Shown here: positions 6,843-12,533 of the stretch, one piece after another
Layout: each line of letters starts with the position of its first letter
How positions within the stretch are numbered: position 1 is the first letter of the stretch
Notes under the pieces: generated by a model
Database searches by the model: none
What the model was told of the DNA's origin: nothing
What the model saw: only the letters and a program-made list of their open reading frames with translations
Program-made: the position numbers and the translations under genes
From: Actinomycetes bacterium
Lineage (GTDB): Bacteria; Actinomycetota; Thermoleophilia; Gaiellales; Gaiellaceae
DNA length: 12,533 nt
Reading direction: 5' to 3'
Assembly (NCBI GenBank): GCA_025350775.1
Contig: JANXXF010000314.1
Location: forward strand, 1 to 12,533

Positions 6843-6859
6843 CTCCCCTAGAAGGGGAG
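6843..6859 (-). promoter_or_regulatory. Hairpin overlapping the leader-peptide stop codon
   Basis: CTCCCC and GGGGAG pair perfectly (6 bp) around a five-base loop. The loop and adjoining arm contain the end of the leader peptide and its TAG. A ribosome stalled on the leucine codons just upstream, or one that reaches the stop, would affect this stem differently. That is the expected geometry of a pause or sensor hairpin in a ribosome-mediated attenuator. Confidence 0.5.
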
Positions 6860-6952
6860 AATCAGCCCGAGGAGGAGCAGGTCGAGACCGAGTGCGCCCT
6901 CTGCGGCTACGCCGGCTAGCGGCGCTGCGGGTACGGTCTCGAGCTTGGTCAC
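6848..6952 (-). CDS. Leucine-rich leader peptide upstream of ilvB (attenuator)
   Basis: A 34-codon open frame starts at GTG 6952 and stops at TAG 6850-6848, 164 bases before the ilvB start. Its end reads LDLLLLGLILPF: seven leucine codons and one isoleucine codon within ten residues, just before the stop. Leader peptides rich in the end-product amino acid control ilv and leu operons by ribosome-mediated attenuation in many bacteria, including ilvBNC of Corynebacterium. A purine-rich AAGGG lies about 13 bases before the GTG, a longer spacing than ideal. Hairpins overlap its stop codon and follow it. It begins 33 bases after the stop of the dehydrogenase gene upstream. The peptide composition is seen directly; the regulatory role is inferred. 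Confidence 0.6.
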   Translation of the reverse strand: MTKLETVPAAPLAGVAAEGALGLDLLLLGLILPF

Positions 6953-6985
6953 GCCGTGAAGTGTGCCCTTAGCGGCAGGTTCACG

Positions 6986-8038
6986 TCAAGCGGATGCGCG
7001 GAGCCGGGCGACGACCGCGTCGCCGACCTCGCTCGTGCCGGCCGTTCCGCCGACGTCACCGGTGCGCGGACCGTGCAGGCAAACGGCCTCGATCGCGGCC
7101 ATCAGCCTCGCCGCCGCGGCCGGCTCGCCGAGGTGCTCGAGCATCAGCACGGCGCTCCAGATCGTCGCGATCGGGTTGGCGATGCCCTTGCCCGCGATGT
7201 CGGGCGCCGAGCCGTGCACCGACTCGAAGAACGGCGGTGCCGAGCTGCCCGGTGCCAGGTTCGCGCTGGCGGACATGCCCATCCCGCCCTGGATGGCAGC
7301 GGCGATGTCGGTGAGGATGTCGCCGAAGAGGTTCGACGCGACGACCACGTCGAGCGAGCCGGGGTTCGTCACCATGCGCGCCGCGAGCGCGTCAACGAGC
7401 ACCCGGTCGATGCGCACGTCGGGGAAGTCGGCGCCGACGTCCTCGACCACCTCGTCCCAGAGCACGTAGCCGAAGCGCGAGGCGTTCGACTTGGTCGCGC
7501 TGGTGAGCACGCGCTTGCGCTGCTGCGCGAGGCCGAAGGCGTAGCGGACGACCCGGTCGATGCCGGCGCGCGTGAACACGCTCGTCTCGATTCCGATCTC
7601 ACTGGGATGCCCCTGGTGCACGCGGCCACCGACGCCGGCGTACTCGCCCTCGGTGTTCTCGCGCACGAAGATCATGTCGATGTCGGCCGGCGTGCGGCCT
7701 GCGAGCTTGGTGGGGATGCCGGGCAGCAGGCGCGCCGGGCGGACGTTCGCCCACAGGTCGAAGGTCTGGCGGATCTTGAGCGTCATGCCCCACACGGTGA
7801 CGTGGTCGGGCACCGTTGGCCAGCCGCAGGAGCCCATCAGCACGGCGTCTTGGGCGCGCAGGGTCTCGACCCAGTCGTCGGCCATCATCGTGCCGTGCTC
7901 GAGGTAGTAGTCCGAGCCCCAGGGCAAGTGCGTCCACTCGATGGCGAGGCCGAGCGCGTCGACAGCCTTGCGGGCCTCGGCGACCACCTCCTTGCCGACC
8001 CCGTCACCGGGGAGCTGCGCGATGCGGTGCGTCGTCAT
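6986..8038 (-). CDS. Isopropylmalate/tartrate/D-malate dehydrogenase family (beta-decarboxylating)
   Basis: The predicted protein has 350 residues. The family oxidises and decarboxylates 2-hydroxy acids with NAD+ and a divalent metal. Seen: the N-terminal QLPGDGVGKEVV; RENTEGEYAGVGGR (126-139); the catalytic lysine in TSATKSN (K183); and metal-binding aspartates in LVDALA, SNLFGDILTD and the following helix. The end includes FFESVHGSAPDIAGKGIANP. The substrate region VWGMTLKIRQTFDLWANVRP resembles tartrate and D-malate dehydrogenases more than LeuB, which has an ExxLLxxR helix there. Its place ahead of a leucine-rich attenuator and ilvBNC argues for a leucine-pathway (LeuB) role. The ATG at 8038 follows AGGA and gives the usual N-terminus; an upstream ATG at 8152 adds unrelated residues. 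The family is certain, the substrate open. Confidence 0.85.
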   Translation of the reverse strand: MTTHRIAQLPGDGVGKEVVAEARKAVDALGLAIEWTHLPWGSDYYLEHGTMMADDWVETLRAQDAVLMGSCGWPTVPDHVTVWGMTLKIRQTFDLWANVRPARLLPGIPTKLAGRTPADIDMIFVRENTEGEYAGVGGRVHQGHPSEIGIETSVFTRAGIDRVVRYAFGLAQQRKRVLTSATKSNASRFGYVLWDEVVEDVGADFPDVRIDRVLVDALAARMVTNPGSLDVVVASNLFGDILTDIAAAIQGGMGMSASANLAPGSSAPPFFESVHGSAPDIAGKGIANPIATIWSAVLMLEHLGEPAAAARLMAAIEAVCLHGPRTGDVGGTAGTSEVGDAVVARLRASA

Positions 8039-8166
8039 GCGCGGGATCCTACGCGCACGGCAGTCCTTACGTGCCTCTGAACACTCCCTGACGATCCGGT
8101 GAGATCGGCCAAGCGGCCGCCGCGCTGCCGGTAGAACGGAGGCGACCCGCATTCGAACCGCACCTC

Positions 8167-8172
8167 AGGAGG
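8167..8172 (+). promoter_or_regulatory. Ribosome binding site AGGAGG of the secreted COG4315-type gene
   Basis: A full-consensus AGGAGG lies six bases before the ATG at 8179 and fixes that start, which also gives a clean signal peptide. The 8039-8166 stretch between it and the divergent dehydrogenase gene must hold both promoters, but I cannot place them firmly. Confidence 0.85.
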
Positions 8173-8178
8173 ATCTCC

Positions 8179-8613
8179 ATGAAGCTCGCCCGCAGCGCCG
8201 GCGCCGCCGCCGTGCTCGCCGTCGCCCTCGCCTCGTTCGCCTCGGTCGCCCTGGCCGCGCCCTCTGCCGCACCCGTTGCGCCGCCCGTGCTCAAGATCAA
8301 GACAGCAAACCTCGGGCTGGTGGTGGCGACGAAGAAGAAGCTCGGCCTCTACACCTGGAACCAGGAGAAGGACTTCAAGGTGCATTGCACCGGCGCGTGC
8401 ACCAAGCAGTGGCCGCCCGTCCTGCTGATGAAGGGCGAGCGGGTCAAGGCGATGACGGCCGGGATCAAGGGCGAGTTCGGCACGATCACGCGCCCCGACG
8501 GCACGACGCAGCTCACCTGGAACCGGCAGCCCGTCTACACCTACGAGCACGACACCGCGAACGTCGTGCTCTGCGACAACGTGGACGGCTGGTTCGCGGT
8601 GCGGGCCAAGTAG
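8179..8613 (+). CDS. Secreted repeat protein of the COG4315 / Lipoprotein_15 type
   Basis: The predicted protein has 144 residues. It has a signal peptide: basic MKLAR, a hydrophobic Ala/Val/Leu core and likely cleavage after ALA at residue 26. There is no lipobox cysteine, so it should be released or wall-associated rather than a lipoprotein. The mature part holds the two short repeats of this family: LGLYTWNQEKDFKVHCTGAC with TKQWPP (residues 55-80), and a second with GTITRPDGTTQLTWNRQPVY, a TYEHD segment and a final WFAV. Cysteines 70, 74 and 132 could form a disulfide. The family is widespread in actinobacteria and has no firm biochemical function. It is transcribed alone, divergent from the dehydrogenase gene and convergent with the phosphatase. 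Confidence 0.85.
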   Translation: MKLARSAGAAAVLAVALASFASVALAAPSAAPVAPPVLKIKTANLGLVVATKKKLGLYTWNQEKDFKVHCTGACTKQWPPVLLMKGERVKAMTAGIKGEFGTITRPDGTTQLTWNRQPVYTYEHDTANVVLCDNVDGWFAVRAK

Positions 8614-8640
8614 CGGCTTCCCGCTGCGACCGAACGGCGT

Positions 8641-8670
8641 GGGGCCGGCCGGCATGTGCCTGCCGGCCCC
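8641..8670. terminator. Strong bidirectional hairpin terminator between convergent genes
   Basis: GGGGCCGGC (8641-8649) pairs perfectly with GCCGGCCCC (8662-8670). The 12-base loop can itself fold GGC/GCC. It lies 27 bases after the secreted-protein stop and 28 bases after the phosphatase stop on the other strand. There is no T tract. Confidence 0.8.
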
Positions 8671-8698
8671 GATCAGCGCGGCTGCTGGCAGAGAACAG

Positions 8699-9928
8699 CT
8701 ACCGGCGAGGCGGCTGATACTCGAGCAGCAGCAGCGTCGCGTCGTCGCTCAGGCCCGCGCCGTTGTAGGCGAGGATCGAGCCGTTGAGCCGACGCAGCGT
8801 CTCGGTGGGCGACACCCCGTCGAGCGTCGCGCGCACGAGGAAGTCGGCGAGCCTGTCGGTGCCGAAGGCCTCACCCTCGGGCGAGCGGCTCTCGATGACA
8901 CCATCGGTGTAGAAGAGGACACGGTCGCCGGGCTGAAGGGCAGCGGTGGCGATCTCCGTGACGGTGCCGCCGAGGCCCAGAGGCAGTGACGGCGCGCACG
9001 GGAGCTCGCCGACAAAAGAGCCGTCGCGCACGTGCAGAGGCAAAGGGTGGCCGGCGTTGAGCCAGCGAAGGCGCCCCGTGCTGAGCTCGAGGCTGCCGAG
9101 CTGGCCGGTCACAAATGGCGCAAACATGGGACGGGTGAACTGCTCCGCGAGCTGTTCGCCGGTCGTGACATACGCCTCTGTCAGATCGCCGCCTCCGCGC
9201 CGGACGTTGCGCAGGACGTTGGTGGCGACGGCAGCCAGGAGGACGGCGGGCATGCCATGCCCGACCGCATCGATAATCGCGAGTTCGAGCGTCCCGGGAT
9301 TGAATGCGTAGTCGAAGGAGTCGCCGCCGACCGAGTAGGCCGGTTCGAGAATGCCGCTCACAGCTACCTGCTCGGTTGAGCACGCCAGCGGTGGCAGCAG
9401 CGCCCACTGCAGCTCGGCCGCCGGCGACAGCAGTTGAGATCGCCGGCTGCGCAGCACGAGATCCGTGTAGCGCCCCTTCCTGACCAGCTCCAGGACGAGG
9501 ATCGTGACTATCGGCTCGAGCAGCGCATGCAGCTCGTCATGCCAGGTATCGACGGTCACCTCGAGCACGCCGAGCCGCTCGCTGCCGTCGGTCAGCGGTA
9601 CCCAGACTACGGTCGGATCGCCATCGACGACCAGGATCTCGCCGTTGGCGAACGCCCGACCGGCCAGGGTGCCCTCGATCGGAACGCTCGGCCGGAGCTC
9701 CCCGACACCGAACTCCTGCAGGCACACGAGCGCATAGTCGGCGATGAAGATTCGGACCGAGCTCGCGTCGAGCAGGCCGGCGACGATCTCGGAGATGCGA
9801 CACAGCTAGTGCGGGGGGAGAGCGCGGGCGGCCTCCAGCAGGGAGAGCAGCGCTGCCGAGCGGCGTCCGTCAGGGGCCGTTCCCGCCGCGGCTTCTCCGG
9901 CTACGCGCACGCTGGTCGACTGATCCAT
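8699..9928 (-). CDS. GAF / PP2C-type (RsbU/SpoIIE-like) serine phosphatase with in-frame amber codon
   Basis: Such phosphatases dephosphorylate anti-sigma-factor antagonists in sigma-factor partner-switching stress pathways. Read from ATG 9928, the frame gives 409 codons except that codon 41 is TAG (9808-9806), between ALPPH and LCRISEIVAGLLDASSVRI. The helix and GAF-domain reading is coherent on both sides, so the lesion looks recent (GAG to TAG would be one base). The GAF-like region spans about residues 30-150. The catalytic domain is complete: VGGDSFDYAF, the IIDAVGHGMPAVLL metal motif, WLNAGHPLPL, FYTDGVIESRSPEGEAFG and LSDDATLLLL. If the amber is real, translation could restart at GTG 9727 (342 residues, cutting into the GAF domain) or at a non-standard CTG right after it. 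Expression state is uncertain. Confidence 0.85.
9806..9808 (-). other. In-frame TAG at codon 41 of the phosphatase gene
   Basis: The frame starting at ATG 9928, which has an ideal ribosome binding site, meets TAG here and continues open, with family-like sequence, to the normal stop at 8699. This suggests a point nonsense mutation, a sequence error, or readthrough. Confidence 0.75.
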
Positions 9929-9934
9929 CCGAAC

Positions 9935-9940
9935 CCTCCT
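9935..9940 (-). promoter_or_regulatory. Ribosome binding site AGGAGG of the phosphatase gene
   Basis: On the minus strand AGGAGG lies six bases before the ATG at 9928. It identifies the original start of the phosphatase gene upstream of the amber codon. A possible -10 (TAGTGT) lies at about 9977-9982, with TTCCGG 16 bases before it; this promoter guess is weak. Confidence 0.75.
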
Positions 9941-9964
9941 GAACACGACTTCGCGACGGCAGGT

Positions 9965-9979
9965 TGTCGCCCAGCGACA
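9965..9979. repeat. Small perfect inverted repeat in the phosphatase promoter region
   Basis: TGTCGC and GCGACA pair around a three-base spacer, 37-51 bases upstream of the phosphatase ATG and touching the candidate -10. It could be an operator half-site pair or a leader hairpin. A second near-palindrome, TCGTCG-CT-CGACGA, lies about 30 bases further upstream. Confidence 0.35.
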
Positions 9980-10083
9980 CTAGCAGGCAGCCCTTTGCCC
10001 GGAAGATCGTCGCTCGACGACACGCGAGATCGTCCGCCGCGCGCTCCGCGCCTAGCTCGGCGTGGCGTAGACCTCCCTCTCGC

Positions 10084-10119
10084 GCGCGCGCCCACGTCCG
10101 CTGCGCGCGCCCACGTCCG
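10084..10119. repeat. 17-bp tandem direct repeat after the cysteine hydrolase gene
   Basis: GCGCGCGCCCACGTCCG occurs at 10084-10100 and again at 10103-10119, two bases apart. The second copy abuts the hydrolase stop codon. The alternating GC tract is prone to slippage. No function is evident. Confidence 0.8.
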
Positions 10120-10776
10120 TTACGCGGCCGCGCCCGCCAGCTTCGACGGCACCGTCGCCAGGTAGGCGATCGCCTCGTCCACCGAGACGACATCTGCGTA
10201 CTTGGCGTTGATGTCGAACAGGTTCGCCTCGTGCGGCGCCTGCGCCCGGTCGCCGACGCATTCGCGCGGCACCAGCCCGGGCCAGCCGTACTGCAGCAGG
10301 TCGATCGCGGTCGCCCGGATGCAGCCGCTCGTCGTCGCCCCGCAGAGCACGACGGTGTCGATGCGCTGCGCGACGAGCACCGACGCGAGGTTCGTGCCGA
10401 AAAACCCCGACGCGCCCTTCTTCAGCAGCACCGGCTCGTCGGGCCGAGCCTCGAGCCGCGGGTCGATGTCAAGCCACTTCCCGCCCAGCTCGAGATCGCC
10501 CAGCTTCGGCACCTTCTTCAGCCAGAGCGCCCCGTCCTTGCCCGACTCGACGAAGCCGTTCGTGGTGTACACGACGAGCAGCCCCCTGTCGCGGGCGACG
10601 TCGAGCAGCCGCTTCGTCGCCAGCACCTCCGCCGTCAAGTCGGCGCCGAGCGCGCACGCCGGGTCGGTGAAGCCACACGAGAAGTCGATCACCACGACGG
10701 CAGGATTCGTGCCGTACTCGAACTTGTTGCCGAACCCCTTCGCTGCGTAGAGGTCCTGGGCCGCCTGGTCGCTCAT
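10120..10776 (-). CDS. Isochorismatase-fold cysteine hydrolase, N-carbamoylsarcosine-amidase-like
   Basis: The predicted protein has 218 residues. The fold hydrolyses amide or N-carbamoyl groups. The catalytic triad is visible: D31 in VVVIDFSCGFTDP, K119 in LLKKGASGFFGT, and nucleophile C152 in the GATTSGCIRATAIDLLQYG segment. That last segment is characteristic of N-carbamoylsarcosine amidohydrolase and related maleamate or ureidoacrylate hydrolases. The ATG directly follows the TAG of the hydantoinase gene (TAGATG), with AAGGG inside that gene as ribosome site, so expression is coupled. The context suggests it releases CO2 and ammonia from the N-carbamoyl product made by the hydantoinase, but the true substrate cannot be read from the sequence. 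The final residues are an Ala-rich tail. Confidence 0.88.
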   Translation of the reverse strand: MSDQAAQDLYAAKGFGNKFEYGTNPAVVVIDFSCGFTDPACALGADLTAEVLATKRLLDVARDRGLLVVYTTNGFVESGKDGALWLKKVPKLGDLELGGKWLDIDPRLEARPDEPVLLKKGASGFFGTNLASVLVAQRIDTVVLCGATTSGCIRATAIDLLQYGWPGLVPRECVGDRAQAPHEANLFDINAKYADVVSVDEAIAYLATVPSKLAGAAA

Positions 10777-12183
10777 CTACTTGCCCTTCGCGAGCAGCTT
10801 GGAGCCGTAGTTGGCCCGCTTGATGTACTGGCCGTGGCCCGGCGTGACGACGAGCTTGTTGTCCTCGACGACGACCTTGCCACGGACGAGCGTGACCACG
10901 GGCGTGCCGGTGACCTTGCGGCCCTCGTAGAGGTTGTGGTCGGCCAGGCAGTGGCTCGTCTTCTTCGAGATCGTCCACTTCTTTTTCGGGTCGAAGATGA
11001 CGATGTCGGCGTCGGCGCCAATCGAGATCGTGCCCTTGCGGGGGTACAGGCCGAAGTACTTCGCCGGGCCTGTCGAGAGCAGCTCGACCATCCGGTTGAG
11101 GCTGATGCGGCCCTTCGTCACACCGTAGTGGTGGATCAGCCGCACACGGTCCTCGATGCCGACGCCGCCGTTCGGGATCATGGCGAAGTCCTTGCGGCCG
11201 AGCGTCTTCTGGCCCTTCCAGTTGAACGGGCAGTGATCGGTCGAGATCACCGACAGCACGTCCTTGTTGAGCGCGTGCCAGAGGTGATCCTGGTGCTCCT
11301 TCGGGCGGGGCGGCGGCGTGTAGATCCACTTGGCGCCCTCGAAGTTCGGCTTGTCGAGGTACGACTCGTCGAAGAAGAGGTACTGCGGGCACGTCTCGCC
11401 GTGGATGTCCCAGTCGTTCTCGCGGGCGTGCGCGATCGGGTCGATCGACTGCTTGCACGAGACGTGGACGACGTAGAGCGTCGAGCCGGCGATGCGGGAG
11501 AGCTGGATCGCGCGGTTCGTGGCCTCGCCCTCGGTCTCGACCGGGCGCGTCGAAGCGTGGTACTTCGGCAGCGTGTGCTTCTTCGCCTGCGCGTCCTTGA
11601 CGAGGACGTCGATGGCGTCGCCGTTCTCGGCGTGCACCATCACGACAGCGCCCTTCTCCTTGGCCTGGCGCATCACCTTGAACAGGGTCGTGTCGTCGAC
11701 CATGACAGCGCCCTTGTAGGCCATGAAGAGCTTGTACGAGGTGATGCCCGCCTCGTCGATCGCCGCGAGCTCCTTCATCGTCTCGGGCTTCTTCAGATCG
11801 GTGATGGCCATGTGGAAGCCGACGTCGATGACCGGCTTGTTCTTGTCCATCTTCTTATGCCAGGAGTCGAGTGCCGCCCCGAGGGACTTGCCTGGCGTCT
11901 GCACGCAGAAGTCGACGACCGTGGTGGTGCCGCCCGCGGCGGCCGCCGTCGTGGCCGACGTCCACGTGTCGCAGGTGGTCGTCGCACCGAACGGGAACTC
12001 GATGTGCGTGTGCGGATCGATCGCGCCCGGCAGCACGTACTTGCCGCGGGCATCGATCACGCGGTCGGCAGCGACCTTGAGGTTGGAGCCGATCAGCGAG
12101 ATCCGCTCCTTCTCGATGAAGATGTCCGCGACGTAGTCGTCGGACGCGGTGACGATACGGCCACCCTTGATCAGTACAGACAT
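10777..12183 (-). CDS. Dihydropyrimidinase / D-hydantoinase (amidohydrolase superfamily)
   Basis: The predicted protein has 468 residues, the usual length. It opens cyclic diamides (dihydropyrimidines, hydantoins) to N-carbamoyl acids using a binuclear metal centre. Metal ligands are in place: H58 and H60 in IDPHTHIEFPFG, the lysine to be carbamylated K151 in SYKLFMAYKG, H184 in MVHAENGD, H240 in YVVHVSCKQS and D316 in STDHCPFNW. The C-terminus has the GADADIVIFDPKK beta-sandwich segment and YEGRKVTGTPVVTLVRGKVV, both typical of this family. The ATG at 12183 is preceded by GAAAGGTG. It lies 39 bases after an amidase gene and directly abuts the cysteine hydrolase gene, forming a three-gene operon. 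Whether it acts on pyrimidines, hydantoins or N-methylhydantoin is open. Confidence 0.93.
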   Translation of the reverse strand: MSVLIKGGRIVTASDDYVADIFIEKERISLIGSNLKVAADRVIDARGKYVLPGAIDPHTHIEFPFGATTTCDTWTSATTAAAAGGTTTVVDFCVQTPGKSLGAALDSWHKKMDKNKPVIDVGFHMAITDLKKPETMKELAAIDEAGITSYKLFMAYKGAVMVDDTTLFKVMRQAKEKGAVVMVHAENGDAIDVLVKDAQAKKHTLPKYHASTRPVETEGEATNRAIQLSRIAGSTLYVVHVSCKQSIDPIAHARENDWDIHGETCPQYLFFDESYLDKPNFEGAKWIYTPPPRPKEHQDHLWHALNKDVLSVISTDHCPFNWKGQKTLGRKDFAMIPNGGVGIEDRVRLIHHYGVTKGRISLNRMVELLSTGPAKYFGLYPRKGTISIGADADIVIFDPKKKWTISKKTSHCLADHNLYEGRKVTGTPVVTLVRGKVVVEDNKLVVTPGHGQYIKRANYGSKLLAKGK

Positions 12184-12222
12184 GCCGAGTGCACCTTTCG
12201 CTCGGTGTACGGGGTCAGGAGA

Positions 12223-12533
12223 TCATGTCAACGCCGGCCGGCGCTCATGCCAGTCGGTCGCCTGCTGGAACGCATGGCCGGCACGAAGCACGGCGGCCTC
12301 ACCGAAGCGTGGGCCGACGAGCGTCATGCCCACCGGGAGCCCACCCACGAAGCCGGCGGGAACGCTCATTGCCGGCAGCCCGACGAGGCTCCACGGCGAG
12401 TTGAACGGCAGCAACGCGAGCCGGTACGAAAGCTGCTCGCTGCCGAGCTCGACCAGGTCCTGGCCGAGCTTCGGCGGCACAACGGGCATCTGCGGCTGGA
12501 CGAGCAGGTCGAAGCGCTGGAACAGCTCGCGCG
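12223..12533 (-). CDS. Amidase signature family enzyme, C-terminal part (cut by window edge)
   Basis: Only the last ~102 codons are in the window; the catalytic Ser-Ser-Lys part lies beyond base 12533. What remains is typical of the amidase signature family C-terminus: FDLLVQPQMPVVPPKLG, then LLPFNSPWSLVGLPAMSVPAGF and LPVGMTLVGPRFGEAAVLRAGHAFQ. Members hydrolyse amides such as allophanate, nicotinamide-like or carbamoyl compounds. Its stop is 39 bases before the hydantoinase start on the same strand, so the two are probably co-transcribed. Substrate cannot be inferred from this part alone. Confidence 0.88.
   Translation of the reverse strand, partial: RELFQRFDLLVQPQMPVVPPKLGQDLVELGSEQLSYRLALLPFNSPWSLVGLPAMSVPAGFVGGLPVGMTLVGPRFGEAAVLRAGHAFQQATDWHERRPALT

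Noticed and set aside
6956..8080. 374-codon plus-strand open frame across the dehydrogenase gene
   Set aside because: It is antisense to a gene with complete catalytic motifs; its composition is that of a GC-rich shadow.
8039..8152. ATG at 8152 as the dehydrogenase start
   Set aside because: It adds 38 Arg-rich residues before the conserved QLPGDGVG strand and runs into the shared upstream region; 8038 fits the family.
8179..8613. Lipoprotein anchoring of the secreted COG4315-type protein
   Set aside because: The signal peptide ends in an AxA-type site with no cysteine, so there is no lipobox.
10469..11458. 329-codon minus-strand open frame across the hydantoinase/hydrolase junction
   Set aside because: It is a frame-shifted shadow of two genes with intact active sites; its translation is a low-complexity Arg/Pro/Gly-rich string.

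Overview
The window looks like chromosomal DNA from a high-GC actinobacterium. The best guess is the Thermoleophilia/Gaiellales-type lineages. This rests on GC-rich codon use, GTG starts, a secreted COG4315-type repeat protein and a winged-helix nucleotidyltransferase of a type common in actinobacteria, so it is an inference. No tRNA, rRNA, CRISPR array or transposase was seen.

Left end (1-1643), all on the minus strand. A winged-helix/nucleotidyltransferase protein (967-1584) overlaps a HEPN-domain protein (563-970) by an ATGA junction. These are followed by homoserine dehydrogenase, which runs off the window at base 1. The pair resembles an MNT/HEPN (MntA-HepT-like) toxin-antitoxin or defence module, but its nucleotidyltransferase carries its own DNA-binding domain. 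Two adjacent 20-bp palindromic sites (1604-1643) sit just upstream of its start, as expected for an autoregulatory operator. This is the most interesting system in the window.

Middle left (1644-3450). A family 4 glycosyltransferase on the plus strand (2000-3215) is broken by one extra C in a C7 run. It lies between the intact ilvC 3' end and a decayed 160-bp copy of that same end (1782-1941), so it sits between direct repeats and may be an insertion or a duplication scar.

Centre (3451-8038), minus strand, branched-chain amino acid synthesis. A beta-decarboxylating dehydrogenase of the IPMDH/tartrate/D-malate family comes first. A 300-base leader follows, encoding a leucine-rich 34-residue peptide with downstream hairpins (a likely attenuator). 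Then come ilvB, ilvN and ilvC, tightly packed. Homoserine dehydrogenase at the left end belongs to the aspartate branch that feeds threonine and isoleucine.

Right (8179-12533). A secreted COG4315-type protein (+) converges on a GAF/PP2C-type (RsbU/SpoIIE-like) phosphatase (-), with a strong hairpin terminator between them. The phosphatase frame has an in-frame amber codon at position 41. A minus-strand operon follows: amidase (partial), dihydropyrimidinase/hydantoinase and an N-carbamoylsarcosine-amidase-like cysteine hydrolase, together suggesting catabolism of a cyclic amide or its N-carbamoyl product.
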